From positions 372,001-436,000 of the forward strand of contig NZ_JAFBFG010000001.1 of NCBI RefSeq assembly GCF_016909155.1: a DNA stretch of 64,000 nucleotides, written 5' to 3'. A program made the position numbers and the translations under genes. Numbering within the stretch: position 1 is the first letter of the stretch; each line of letters begins with the position of its first letter. The stretch comes from Chryseomicrobium aureum. Its GTDB lineage: Bacteria; Bacillota; Bacilli; Bacillales_A; Planococcaceae. The notes under the pieces are model-generated. The model was not told the origin of the DNA. It worked only from the letters and a program-made list of their open reading frames with translations, and searched no databases. This document shows, in pieces, positions 1 through 8,667 of the stretch.

Positions 1-2
1 TA

Positions 3-764
3 ACTTTGTATCGTGGTGAAAATGAAGAAATTACTGGTGATCCTGGTGAATTAACAGAGATTACTGAAGGACCTACGATTGTAAATAAACCGTTTAAATT
101 CGAGTCGTATAATATTTATCAAATGGACTTCCGCTTAGATGAGTTGCGATCCATGACATTCCAACTGCAAGATAAAGAAACAGAAGAAGCATTTGGTGAG
201 CAATTTACAATCGATTTAGTGAATCCAGAATCTGATTACGATTTAGGAGACGGTTACCGAGTTGAGCTGGTAAACTATTATGCGGACTTTACTGGATTTG
301 AAGATGGTGAGCCTCAATCTAAATCACCAATACCTAACAATCCTGCATTTTTAATTCGTATGTTCACACCAGACAATCCTCAGCCTGAAACGAGTTTTGT
401 ATTAATTCGTGAGACGATTGAGCCATTTGGTGAAAATGAATACAAGATAGCGTTTCAATCTGCCGAAACACGTGATATTTCAGGTTTGACCGTTCGGAAA
501 GATCTCACACTCCCTATTCTAATGGTGGGTGGAATTATCTTTATGATTGGTGTTGTTCAAGGATCCTACTGGAATCATCGACGTATTTGGTTACAACAGA
601 CTGAAGATGGTGTAGTCTATGTAGCAGGGCACACAAATAAAAACTGGAACTCTGTGAAGAAAGATTTGCACATAGTTACGAAAGATACTCAAATCCCACG
701 TCCGGTGGATCAACAAGACCCAGAAGCGGATATGGACTTTGATGAAGGGGACGAGAAGTCATGA
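3..764 (+). CDS. resB: ResB, cytochrome c biogenesis protein (C-terminal part, cut by window edge)
   Basis: ResB/Ccs1 works with ResC (CcsA) in System II cytochrome c maturation, moving haem across the membrane and presenting it to apocytochromes. Only about the last 253 residues are here; the family is roughly twice that length, and the reading frame is open to the left edge. The fragment is mostly extracytoplasmic, followed by one hydrophobic segment (about residues 170-192) and a charged cytoplasmic tail. Its stop codon overlaps the start of the next gene (ATGA at 761-764), so the two are translationally coupled. Family assignment rests on this architecture and on the following resC-resD-resE order. 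Confidence 0.9.
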   Translation, partial: TLYRGENEEITGDPGELTEITEGPTIVNKPFKFESYNIYQMDFRLDELRSMTFQLQDKETEEAFGEQFTIDLVNPESDYDLGDGYRVELVNYYADFTGFEDGEPQSKSPIPNNPAFLIRMFTPDNPQPETSFVLIRETIEPFGENEYKIAFQSAETRDISGLTVRKDLTLPILMVGGIIFMIGVVQGSYWNHRRIWLQQTEDGVVYVAGHTNKNWNSVKKDLHIVTKDTQIPRPVDQQDPEADMDFDEGDEKS

Positions 765-1945
765 GTTTAGTTGAAATTAGTAGTGCGGCACTTTATCTGG
801 CGTTCGTGGCTTACCTGTTAGGAACTATCTTCTTTGGAGGTGCAGTGAAATCTGCATCCAAAGAAAAATCAGCTTACAATAAGCGATGGGGTTTCTACGG
901 TATAACGATTACGGTAATCGGATTTATAGCGAATCTTGTTTACTTTATTACACGTTGGATTGCAGCAGGTCATGCACCTGTAAGTAATTTATTCGAATTT
1001 ACTGCAGCATTCGGAATGATGATTGTCGGAGCATTTATTCTGATCTATTCGATGTATCGTATTGCTGCTCTAGGTCTATTTGCATTACCAGTCGCAGTTA
1101 TCATCATTGGGTACGCAAGTATGTTCCCAACAGATGTATCTCCTTTGATTCCTGCTTTACAGAGTCACTGGCTGACGATTCACGTTATTACAGCGGCTTT
1201 AGGTGAAGCGATTCTTGCAATTAGTGCCGTGGCCGGTTTAATCTGGCTATTAAAAAATATCGACATGACTAAGAAATCAAAACAACGTTTTTGGATCGAA
1301 GCAGTAATGTATGTACTTGTCGTAACAATCGGTTTTATCGTTTCAACAACTGTCTTCTCCTTAACATATGAGCCGGTGCAATATTCGTATGTAAATGCTG
1401 AAGGAAACGAAAGTGTTATTGAATATAAAAAACCTGCCCTGTTTGGGATGAATGAATCTCAAGCTATTACAGAAGGCGCTATGGAGCCACTCGTAAACGT
1501 TCCTGCGCTTGTAAATGGGAATAAACTGACGACAGTCGTTTGGTCCGTTATTTTTGGTACCATCTTGTATGGGTTGATGCGTCTCGTCTTCCGCCGCAGA
1601 CTTGCGGAAGTGGTTCAACCATTCACGAAGCGCACGAACTCACAATTATTAGATGAAATTGGGTATCGCTCTATACTGATCGGATTCCCGATATTTAGTC
1701 TTGGAGCATTGATTTTTGCGATGATCTGGGCACACGAGGCGTGGGGTCGTTTCTGGGGATGGGATCCAAAAGAAGTTTGGGCTCTTATTACCTTCCTGTT
1801 CTACGCAGTCTACTTGCACTTACGTTTAACAAAAGGTTGGCAAGGTGAGAAGAGTGCATGGCTTGCTCTGATTGGGTTTATCATCATCATGTTCAACTTG
1901 ATTGTAGTAAACTTGATTATAGCTGGACTTCACAGTTACGCGTAA
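761..1945 (+). CDS. resC: ResC/CcsA, cytochrome c biogenesis haem-handling membrane protein
   Basis: Multi-pass membrane partner of ResB in System II haem delivery. The C-terminal third carries the tryptophan-rich haem-handling motif WGRFWGWDPKE, the signature of CcsA/CcmC/CcmF proteins, with hydrophobic helices on both sides. Length (394 aa) is normal for ResC. Its ATG overlaps the resB stop codon by four bases, and a strong hairpin terminator follows at 1952-1979, so this is the last gene of the resBC transcript, although resDE downstream may also receive readthrough as in B. subtilis. The cytochrome c-containing QcrC encoded at 35.7 kb is a likely client. Confidence 0.95.
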   Translation: MSLVEISSAALYLAFVAYLLGTIFFGGAVKSASKEKSAYNKRWGFYGITITVIGFIANLVYFITRWIAAGHAPVSNLFEFTAAFGMMIVGAFILIYSMYRIAALGLFALPVAVIIIGYASMFPTDVSPLIPALQSHWLTIHVITAALGEAILAISAVAGLIWLLKNIDMTKKSKQRFWIEAVMYVLVVTIGFIVSTTVFSLTYEPVQYSYVNAEGNESVIEYKKPALFGMNESQAITEGAMEPLVNVPALVNGNKLTTVVWSVIFGTILYGLMRLVFRRRLAEVVQPFTKRTNSQLLDEIGYRSILIGFPIFSLGALIFAMIWAHEAWGRFWGWDPKEVWALITFLFYAVYLHLRLTKGWQGEKSAWLALIGFIIIMFNLIVVNLIIAGLHSYA

Positions 1946-1951
1946 CACAAC

Positions 1952-1979
1952 AAGCTGTCACATAAGTGGCAGCTTTTTT
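1952..1979 (+). terminator. Rho-independent terminator after resC
   Basis: A 10-bp stem (1952-1961 with 1966-1975, one G-T pair) with a four-base ATAA loop runs directly into a T tract. It separates resBC from resDE. Confidence 0.85.
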
Positions 1980-2056
1980 CATAAAGTTTTCTTTCCGAAC
2001 GTCGTCATGTACAATATGAAGAGAAGACAAGTGATTACAGAAAAGGGAGTGTCGAC

Positions 2057-2773
2057 ATGTCTGAATCCGTGAAATTACTAGTGGTGGATGATGAAGAGCG
2101 TATCCGCCGTTTATTGAAAATGTACTTAGAGCGTGAAGGGTATGAAATTGTTGAAGCTGAAAATGGTCAACAAGCGGTTGAACTTGCAGCACAAGACGAT
2201 TTTCATGCAATTTTACTTGATATTATGATGCCAGTGAAAGATGGCTTAGAAGCCATGAAAGAAATTCGTGAAGTGAGTGCGACACCAATATTATTACTTA
2301 CTGCAAAAGGTGAAGAATCAAACCGTGTAGAAGGTTTCGAACTGGGTGCAGATGATTATATTGTGAAGCCTTTTAGCCCACGAGAAGTGGTCCTTCGTAT
2401 CAAAGCAGTACTGCGCAGGTCGGCTACTGTCATTTCGCAATCAAACTCATCCGTGAGTAAAGATATCGTAGTGTTTCCTCACTTAACAATTGATCATGAT
2501 GCGCACAGAGTAACTGCAGACGGAACAGAAGTCAGTTTGACGCCAAAAGAATACGAATTATTGTATTTTCTCGCTAAGTCACCTGACAAAGTCTTCGATC
2601 GTGAACAATTATTAAAAGAAGTTTGGCACTATGATTTCTTTGGAGATTTGCGTACGGTCGATACTCATGTGAAGCGTCTGCGCGAAAAACTAAACCGTGT
2701 TTCTGAAAATGCAGCAAAGATGATTGTAACTGTATGGGGCGTCGGCTATAAATTTGAGGTTATAAATGAATAG
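2057..2773 (+). CDS. resD: ResD, OmpR-family response regulator
   Basis: Response regulator controlling aerobic and anaerobic respiration genes. The receiver domain (about residues 5-118) has the acidic pair D11-D12, the phosphoacceptor D55 in LLDIMMP and the conserved lysine in the later VKPF motif. A winged-helix DNA-binding domain follows (about 135-235; LTPKEYELL, VDTHVKRLREK). The start is set by a good ribosome site (AAAGGGAGTG at 2041-2050). A TACAAT hexamer at 2010-2015 is a possible -10 site. The gene overlaps resE by eight bases, as expected for a cognate pair. Orthology to B. subtilis ResD is supported by the flanking resC and resE. Confidence 0.95.
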   Translation: MSESVKLLVVDDEERIRRLLKMYLEREGYEIVEAENGQQAVELAAQDDFHAILLDIMMPVKDGLEAMKEIREVSATPILLLTAKGEESNRVEGFELGADDYIVKPFSPREVVLRIKAVLRRSATVISQSNSSVSKDIVVFPHLTIDHDAHRVTADGTEVSLTPKEYELLYFLAKSPDKVFDREQLLKEVWHYDFFGDLRTVDTHVKRLREKLNRVSENAAKMIVTVWGVGYKFEVINE

Positions 2774-4532
2774 AATTTGGAATAGTGTGGTCGGGAAGTT
2801 ATGGGGAACCATAATGCTTCTCGTCCTCTTTGTATTGTTTATTGTTACTGTACTTATGCTCGAATTCTTAGAAGATTTTCACACGCAACAAGCTGAAAAC
2901 AAATTGCGTCAAGAAGCGTCGTTAATCACTACTATCTTTAATCAGCAATCATCGATTGATTATCCGTATATACAAGAAATTTTAGCTGATGAAACGAATT
3001 TAATGATTTTTTCTGAGGAAAAACAATTACAAGATGTCATTCATGAGGGCTTAGGTCAACAAGAAGCAGAGCAAAGATTGCAGTCAAATGAACTATTTAC
3101 ACGTGCATTTGAAAGTGATCAAGCCACACTGAAGACGATGTTGCTCCCTTCACTCTCTGAGCCCGACCGGATGGAAAACTTTTTAGTGCTTGCCTATCCA
3201 CTCGACGAAACTACTTCGCCGCATGGAGTTGTGTTTATTTATCAAAGCTTGAAAGAAGTAAACAATACTTCGAATCAAACGACAAAAATCGTGTTCCTTT
3301 CAGGATTTCTAGCGATGATTCTAACAACCCTCTTATCCTTTTTCTTATCTACTCAGATCACATCACCACTCCGAAAGATGCGGGAAGGGGCTCACGAGCT
3401 TGCAAAAGGAAATTTCCATACGCGTGTCCCATCGTCTCAACGAGATGAGATAGGAGAGCTTGGAGCTGCTTTTAACCGTATGGGTATGCAGATCAAACAC
3501 AATGTGGAAGTCATTAACCAAGATAAAGAACAACTATCGAATATTTTATCGTCCATGACGGATGCTGTTATTACATTTAACAAAGATGCATCAATTTTAT
3601 TAAGTAACCCACCAGCAGATGAATTGTTGCGGAGATGGTCTACCCATGCAACAGATTCGGACTCTCCGTTACCGGCAGCTCTCATCCATATGTTAGAGCA
3701 TACGGTAGAAAATGAAGAAGAGTTAGAAGAAGAATTTGAATTGGATTCTCATTATTACAGCATTAGTTTATCCCTACTTTACTCAAAGAATATGGTTCGT
3801 GGAGCAGTTGCCGTCATTCGCGACATGACCGAACAACATCGTCTAGACAAAATGCGTAGTGACTTTATTGCAAATGTGAGCCATGAGTTGCGAACACCGA
3901 TTGCGATGCTTCAAGGGTATAGTGAAGCAATTTTAGATGATGTGGTAGAGACGGAAGAAGAACGGAAAGAAATGGTCCGTATTATTTCTGACGAATCGAA
4001 TCGTATGGGGCGTTTGGTTACAGAACTGTTAGACTTAGCGCGCTTAGAATCAGGGTACTTGCGCATCTACCAGGCGGCTTTGCCGATTTCCAAAAGTGTG
4101 GAGCGCATGACCTCTAAATTTGTTCAACGGGCAAAGGAACGGGACATACAAGTGACATTCCAGTCCTTCGTAGACGAATCCGTTGCCATTTATGCAGATG
4201 AAGACCGGATTGAGCAAGTTCTGACAAACTTGCTTGAAAATGCACTTCGTCATACGGAACCTGGTGGACAAGTTAATGTGGCTGTGAAAGAAACACAATC
4301 AACCATTCAAATCGAAATCCAAGACTCTGGCTACGGGATCCCAGCTGAAGATCTCCCATATGTTTTTGAGCGTTTTTATAAAGCAGATAAATCGAGAACA
4401 CGTGGGAAAGGTGGTACTGGTTTAGGTCTTGCCATTGCCAAAAATATTATCGATCGGCATGAAGGAACTATTTGGGTAGAGAGTGAAGTCGGTACTGGAA
4501 CAACTTTCACAATCGAGTTAAAAAAGATGTAA
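2766..4532 (+). CDS. resE: ResE, membrane sensor histidine kinase
   Basis: Sensor kinase for ResD. Order of parts: first membrane helix (about residues 12-32), an extracytoplasmic region of about 145 residues, second helix (about 176-198), HAMP linker, a PAS-like segment (about 255-355), dimerisation domain with phosphorylated H373 in VSHELRTP, then the ATPase domain with N box (NLLENALRHT), G1 (DSGYGIP), F box (VFERFYKADKS) and G2 (GTGLGLAIAK). All catalytic motifs are intact. The stop codon lies inside the -35 element of the putative sigX promoter at 4528-4533. Confidence 0.95.
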   Translation: MNRIWNSVVGKLWGTIMLLVLFVLFIVTVLMLEFLEDFHTQQAENKLRQEASLITTIFNQQSSIDYPYIQEILADETNLMIFSEEKQLQDVIHEGLGQQEAEQRLQSNELFTRAFESDQATLKTMLLPSLSEPDRMENFLVLAYPLDETTSPHGVVFIYQSLKEVNNTSNQTTKIVFLSGFLAMILTTLLSFFLSTQITSPLRKMREGAHELAKGNFHTRVPSSQRDEIGELGAAFNRMGMQIKHNVEVINQDKEQLSNILSSMTDAVITFNKDASILLSNPPADELLRRWSTHATDSDSPLPAALIHMLEHTVENEEELEEEFELDSHYYSISLSLLYSKNMVRGAVAVIRDMTEQHRLDKMRSDFIANVSHELRTPIAMLQGYSEAILDDVVETEEERKEMVRIISDESNRMGRLVTELLDLARLESGYLRIYQAALPISKSVERMTSKFVQRAKERDIQVTFQSFVDESVAIYADEDRIEQVLTNLLENALRHTEPGGQVNVAVKETQSTIQIEIQDSGYGIPAEDLPYVFERFYKADKSRTRGKGGTGLGLAIAKNIIDRHEGTIWVESEVGTGTTFTIELKKM

Positions 4533-4553
4533 CTTATTTCGAATTCAAACGAC
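4528..4553 (+). promoter_or_regulatory. Putative autoregulatory SigX promoter of sigX-rsiX
   Basis: TGTAAC (4528-4533) is followed after 16 bp by CGAC (4550-4553). Known SigX-dependent promoters in B. subtilis have TGTAAC and CGAC elements about 17 bp apart, and sigX is autoregulated there. The -35 element contains the resE stop codon. Its position 27 bp upstream of the sigX start fits autoregulation; function is inferred. Confidence 0.65.
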
Positions 4554-4579
4554 TAATGCAATGAACGGGGGGAAATCAT

Positions 4580-5122
4580 ATGAACGACTCCGTTTTTCAC
4601 CGAATCTATGATTCGTACCATCAAGATTTGTTTCAATTCTTGATTTATTTGGTGCAAAACAGACAGGTAGCTGAGGATTTGACGCAAGAAGTATATATAC
4701 GAGTATTGCGCTCGTATGACTCATTTCAAGGTAAAAGTTCTGAGAAAACATGGCTTTTCTCAATTGCTAAAAATGTAGCAATTGATCACTTTCGAAAACA
4801 GAACGTACGTAAAAAGCGTACGTTCGATTCGTTTGATTGGGAAGCTATACAGTTAACATCTACAGATATGAGACCAGATGAGCTAGTACAGCTTGATCAT
4901 GAGAAAAAACAACTTTTAGATACTTTGAATGAATGTACAGGTGATCAAAAGATGGTCATTGTCTTACGTTATTTTCAGCAATTATCCATTCAAGAAACAG
5001 CAGATGCACTTGGCTGGACTGATTCAAAAGTGAAGACAACGCAACACCGTGCCATCCAACAGTTAAAGAAAAAGATGTCACGTGCACGAGAGGAGGAAAT
5101 GCAGCATGACGAACGAATTTGA
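4580..5122 (+). CDS. sigX: SigX-type ECF RNA polymerase sigma factor
   Basis: ECF sigma factor of 180 aa. Region 2 (about residues 10-75) contains the typical core-binding and -10-recognition stretch (AEDLTQEVYIRVLRSYDSF), and region 4 (about 115-170) contains the helix-turn-helix that reads the -35 element (LSIQETADALGWTDSKVKT). In B. subtilis SigX directs genes that alter cell-surface charge and membrane composition. The gene directly follows resE and overlaps its anti-sigma gene by 17 bases, the same arrangement as resE-sigX-rsiX. The ribosome site is ACGGGGGGAAA. A matching autoregulatory promoter lies immediately upstream. Confidence 0.88.
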   Translation: MNDSVFHRIYDSYHQDLFQFLIYLVQNRQVAEDLTQEVYIRVLRSYDSFQGKSSEKTWLFSIAKNVAIDHFRKQNVRKKRTFDSFDWEAIQLTSTDMRPDELVQLDHEKKQLLDTLNECTGDQKMVIVLRYFQQLSIQETADALGWTDSKVKTTQHRAIQQLKKKMSRAREEEMQHDERI

Positions 5123-6323
5123 TGCAGACAAACGTCTTGAAGAGTTGGTATCTTCTATGCCAATTCAACACGATACTCGTTCAAAGGATGAGGTCTGGGC
5201 AGCAATTAAACAATCTGCAAAGCCTCCTATCAAGAAGAAAAAACCGTGGTTACCAGCAGTTATCACTGTTGCGGCACTTTTTGTTTTAGTGCTATTTGTT
5301 CAATCCTTATTAAGCACGCTTGACTCTACTAGTGAGACAACGATGACGCAGGAAGCAAAAATGTCAGAAGGTGGAATGGATGAAGCTGGGACAGAAGAAT
5401 CATCCATGTCTATGAGCTCTGTCGAGGAAAGTGAAGAATCCGCAGACTCTGCAGTTGCAACAGGTGAAGCAGAAAGTGCATCTTTACAACTAGCTGAAGA
5501 TGCAACACTAGTTTTCACAAATGATCCGCTTCTAGAAACTTTTACAGCTATGAATTTTTCGATGAACTATCAAGCAATTGCCTTTCCGATCACAGTTCTT
5601 ATCCCGAATGAACGTATCGAGCAAGACTTCGAAGGCCGTGTACCTACACAACTCGAATTGTATAAAAATTACGCTGCAGAGATTGATGAAGAGGCACTAG
5701 GATTTGATAACTATCATCCACTAGTTGGGGATTACGAAGAAGGCGAGAGTCTGCGTGTTACATTGCCAGCAGACCATCCTTACGATATGGCTTCTGCCAC
5801 TATGGAAGTCTATTTCAATACTTTAGAAGATGTATTTGGATCAACTTTCAATCAAGCAGTTATAGTAGATGAAAATTCGCAACCAATTGAGTGGGATCAA
5901 GTGGGACCACTCACGGAACCAGTTGACCTTATCTCTGAAAATCTAGCCTACAATGTCATGCAAAACGCTATAGGGGAGACGTATTTAATTCCTTACACAC
6001 GTGCACAATATGCAACAGTTGAAGAAGCAATTGGACAGTTACAGACACCTGACAATACTTTAGTGGAAGCGGTTATTCCAAGTTCACTTGAATTTACTGT
6101 AGAAGAAACAGAAGATGCTGTATCTATTCAGTTTGCTGAGATGCTTACAGCAGACGCATTGCCTAGACGAGATATGGTAGCTATGATCGAGTCACTTGTT
6201 GCTACAGCAGCTTCATTTAACAAATCACTACTGCTAGAAAATTGGGATACGACACTTTACCCTCTACCTGAAGATACAAATTCTTTAATTGGAGTGAATC
6301 GTGTATTCCTACAAAGCGAATAA
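5106..6323 (+). CDS. rsiX: RsiX-type membrane anti-sigma factor
   Basis: Predicted membrane-anchored anti-sigma factor for the preceding ECF sigma factor. A short cytoplasmic N-terminus (residues 1-45) precedes one membrane helix (about 47-67, after KKKKPW), an acidic Ser/Glu/Met-rich linker (about 70-135) and an extracytoplasmic domain. The C-terminal part (about 275-400) resembles a GerMN-type fold (my inference from the residue pattern). I place the start at ATG 5106, behind GAGGAGGAAA; an in-frame GTG at 5082 has no ribosome site. At 405 aa it is somewhat longer than I recall for B. subtilis RsiX. Sequence conservation is low, so the name rests largely on position. Confidence 0.8.
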   Translation: MTNEFDADKRLEELVSSMPIQHDTRSKDEVWAAIKQSAKPPIKKKKPWLPAVITVAALFVLVLFVQSLLSTLDSTSETTMTQEAKMSEGGMDEAGTEESSMSMSSVEESEESADSAVATGEAESASLQLAEDATLVFTNDPLLETFTAMNFSMNYQAIAFPITVLIPNERIEQDFEGRVPTQLELYKNYAAEIDEEALGFDNYHPLVGDYEEGESLRVTLPADHPYDMASATMEVYFNTLEDVFGSTFNQAVIVDENSQPIEWDQVGPLTEPVDLISENLAYNVMQNAIGETYLIPYTRAQYATVEEAIGQLQTPDNTLVEAVIPSSLEFTVEETEDAVSIQFAEMLTADALPRRDMVAMIESLVATAASFNKSLLLENWDTTLYPLPEDTNSLIGVNRVFLQSE

Positions 6324-6332
6324 GCATACGTA

Positions 6333-6361
6333 TTGCAACAATAAACACTGTCTGATATGAT
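6333..6361 (+). promoter_or_regulatory. Sigma-A type promoter for the FMN riboswitch-ribU transcript
   Basis: TTGCAA (6333-6338), 17-bp spacer, TATGAT (6356-6361). A start near 6368 would give a leader that begins shortly before the FMN aptamer at 6404. Confidence 0.65.
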
Positions 6362-6403
6362 TAACAATGCATACACTAGTATGTAAAATTTAATCATATG
6401 ATT

Positions 6404-6525
6404 CATCTTCGGGGCAGGGTGCAATTCCCGACCGGCGGAAATGACGAAAGTCTAGCCCGCGAGCCGCAAGGCAGATTCTGGTGTGATTCCAGAGCCGACA
6501 GTATAGTCTGGATGGGAGAAGGTGA
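6404..6525 (+). ncRNA. FMN riboswitch (RFN element)
   Basis: The conserved FMN aptamer is recognisable block by block: ATCTTCGGGGCAGGGTG near 6405, TTCCCGACCGGCGG, AGCCCGCGAG, GTGTGATTCCAGAGCCGACAG and AGTCTGGATGGGAGAAG. P1 forms between about 6404-6410 and 6518-6524. It lies upstream of ribU, a riboflavin transporter gene, so FMN would repress uptake. The expression platform is transcriptional; see the terminator at 6575-6609. Confidence 0.95.
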
Positions 6526-6574
6526 AGGTGCAGCGTTTATGTGATCTCAAACGCTTATTTAAGTGTACCTTTCT

Positions 6575-6609
6575 CCCTTAAGTCGAACCTGGCTTAAGGG
6601 TTTTCTTTT
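6575..6609 (+). terminator. Riboswitch-controlled terminator before ribU
   Basis: CCCTTAAG (6575-6582) pairs with CTTAAGGG (6593-6600), followed by TTTTCTTTT. The upstream strand of P1 and following aptamer bases (6514-6523) can instead pair with 6567-6577, which covers the first three bases of this stem. Terminator and antiterminator are therefore mutually exclusive: bound FMN stabilises P1 and allows termination. Confidence 0.88.
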
Positions 6610-6681
6610 ACACGCAAATAAGTGCGCATATTCTGTGAACCTTTCCTCTTGTGAAGAGAATCGCAAAAGGAGCGGAAAGTC

Positions 6682-7266
6682 ATGTTTAAAAGCAACACAC
6701 GCAAGCTTATTGCGGTGGCTATGCTCAGCAGCTTATCATTCATTTTGATGTTGTTAGCATTTCCACTACCAGCACTACCAGCCTATTTAAAGGTTGACTT
6801 TAGTGATGTACCAGCTTTGATTGCTGCGATCACAATGGGACCTGTAGCAGGTGTCGCGGTGGCATTTTTAAAGAATGTTTTGGATTGGTTCTTCTCAGGA
6901 AGTCCAACAGGTGTACCGGTTGGCCATATGGCGAACTTTGTCACATCAATTTTATTCATCGCACCTGTATATTTCATTTATAAAAAAGTTACATCGTCTA
7001 AAGGAATGTATGTAGGATTAGTAGCAGGAACGCTTTCAATGGCGATTGGAATGACACTACTGAACTACTTGGTATTTTTACCGATGTATTCATATTTCTT
7101 GAACTTCCCTATGGAAAGCGGTTCAGCTTTAATGAACACATTAGTCTATGGAATCTTGCCATTTAATTTGATTAAAGGAGCACTGATTACTGTAGTGATG
7201 GTTTTACTATTCAAGAAACTAAAACCTTATTTAGATAAAGTTTCGAAAACGTATCAAGTAGCCTAA
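6682..7266 (+). CDS. ribU: RibU, riboflavin-specific S component of an ECF transporter
   Basis: Small membrane protein (194 aa) that binds riboflavin and captures it for uptake together with the shared energy-coupling module EcfAA'T, which is not encoded here. About six hydrophobic segments cover nearly the whole chain. The N-terminus (KSNTRKLIAVAMLSSLSFIL) and the PAYLKVDFSDVPALIA segment are typical of YpaA/RibU. The start ATG follows AAAAGGAGCGG at 6665-6674. It is preceded by an FMN riboswitch, which independently supports the substrate, and ends at a bidirectional terminator shared with the convergent ferredoxin gene. Confidence 0.93.
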   Translation: MFKSNTRKLIAVAMLSSLSFILMLLAFPLPALPAYLKVDFSDVPALIAAITMGPVAGVAVAFLKNVLDWFFSGSPTGVPVGHMANFVTSILFIAPVYFIYKKVTSSKGMYVGLVAGTLSMAIGMTLLNYLVFLPMYSYFLNFPMESGSALMNTLVYGILPFNLIKGALITVVMVLLFKKLKPYLDKVSKTYQVA

Positions 7267-7304
7267 AAAAATCGTCTAGTTCGTAGTGAACTAGACGATT
7301 TTCT
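7266..7304. terminator. Bidirectional terminator between ribU and fer
   Basis: A 12-bp perfect stem (7271-7282 with 7288-7299) has A-rich sequence on the left and T-rich sequence on the right, so it can terminate ribU on the plus strand and fer on the minus strand. Confidence 0.88.
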
Positions 7305-7310
7305 TCATAT

Positions 7311-7601
<291 letters not shown>

Positions 7602-7653
7602 TCATTTTATAGATTGTAAGACTGCATTTCAACCATTAAACATGAGGTGTGCT

Positions 7654-8667
7654 ATGTTTTTTCATAAACTATTAACTTCACTATTTCACCAATTGAACGG
7701 GGAACGTTCTGTCATGGCTCCTTATTATATCTTACGAGGTAAAAAATCTGGACAGACACTACAAGATATCCATTACTATAAAGTAGCTGGTTTTTTTGGT
7801 GTGGGTCAAGACCTTTCGAAAGAATCTTATAATCAATATGTACAAGAATTGATTGATTTAAAATGGATTCATTCGAAAGAAAAGCCTATAGTGACGGATG
7901 AAGGCAAAGAACAACTAGATGAATTTTCGACTCTATTTCATAGAGGTGTAGTCCCGCCAGCACTGCTTTCTGTCGAAGCAACGCTTCTTTTGATTGCTCA
8001 ACTTGCATCCAATGCTTTATATGAGAATAACCGCTACATTCCCGTTATAGATAATCAAACAATTCAACACCGTGTAAAAGAATGGTTATATACACAGCCA
8101 TCACTTTCAACAGTAGCGAATGAAGTGAAGAAGACACTACATAGTTTTGTGACTGAAGAATTATCAACAGAGCTTGAGAAAAATCTGTTCGTTTATCGGA
8201 TAACCGGATATCAAACGGCAGGACTGACGTGGACTCAACTTGCGGAACAATTTAATACAGCAGCAATTGATTGTCTGTATGTATACCGACAGAGCGTCTT
8301 GCGATTTTATGGATATCTTGAGCAACAGCGTAGTCCCTTAGTTCGCTTGTTCGAGCCACCCTCTCCATTGACTGAAACTGCAAAAAATACGCAAAGTCTA
8401 TTGCAAAAAGGGTATAGCTTAGAGGAAGTGTCAATGGTACGAAGCTTAAAATTAAGTACAATTGAGGATCATATTATTGAACTGGCCAGTTATACGACCG
8501 GCTTTAACTATCAAGATTATATTACTGAACAAGATGTGATGAAAATCAAAAAGAAGCAACTTCAACTCAATACACATAAGTTGAAGTTGCTTAGAGAGCA
8601 GTTGCCGCAATTTAGTTATTTTCAAATTCGGCTAGCGCTTGCGTTAGGAGGGGATCTGAATGAGTAA
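7654..8667 (+). CDS. ypbB: YpbB, helix-turn-helix domain protein linked to recQ
   Basis: Conserved Bacillales protein of unknown function, 337 aa here, always found directly before recQ. The N-terminal part contains the NGERS...YILRGKKSGQT segment shared with YpbB proteins; the C-terminal region (about residues 245-300) looks like a helix-turn-helix (KGYSLEEVSMVRSLKLSTI). I choose ATG 7654 behind GAGGTG (7644-7649, short 4-nt spacing) because longer in-frame starts would run into the divergent ferredoxin gene. It overlaps recQ by eight bases, implying coupled translation and perhaps a DNA-repair role. Confidence 0.8.
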   Translation: MFFHKLLTSLFHQLNGERSVMAPYYILRGKKSGQTLQDIHYYKVAGFFGVGQDLSKESYNQYVQELIDLKWIHSKEKPIVTDEGKEQLDEFSTLFHRGVVPPALLSVEATLLLIAQLASNALYENNRYIPVIDNQTIQHRVKEWLYTQPSLSTVANEVKKTLHSFVTEELSTELEKNLFVYRITGYQTAGLTWTQLAEQFNTAAIDCLYVYRQSVLRFYGYLEQQRSPLVRLFEPPSPLTETAKNTQSLLQKGYSLEEVSMVRSLKLSTIEDHIIELASYTTGFNYQDYITEQDVMKIKKKQLQLNTHKLKLLREQLPQFSYFQIRLALALGGDLNE

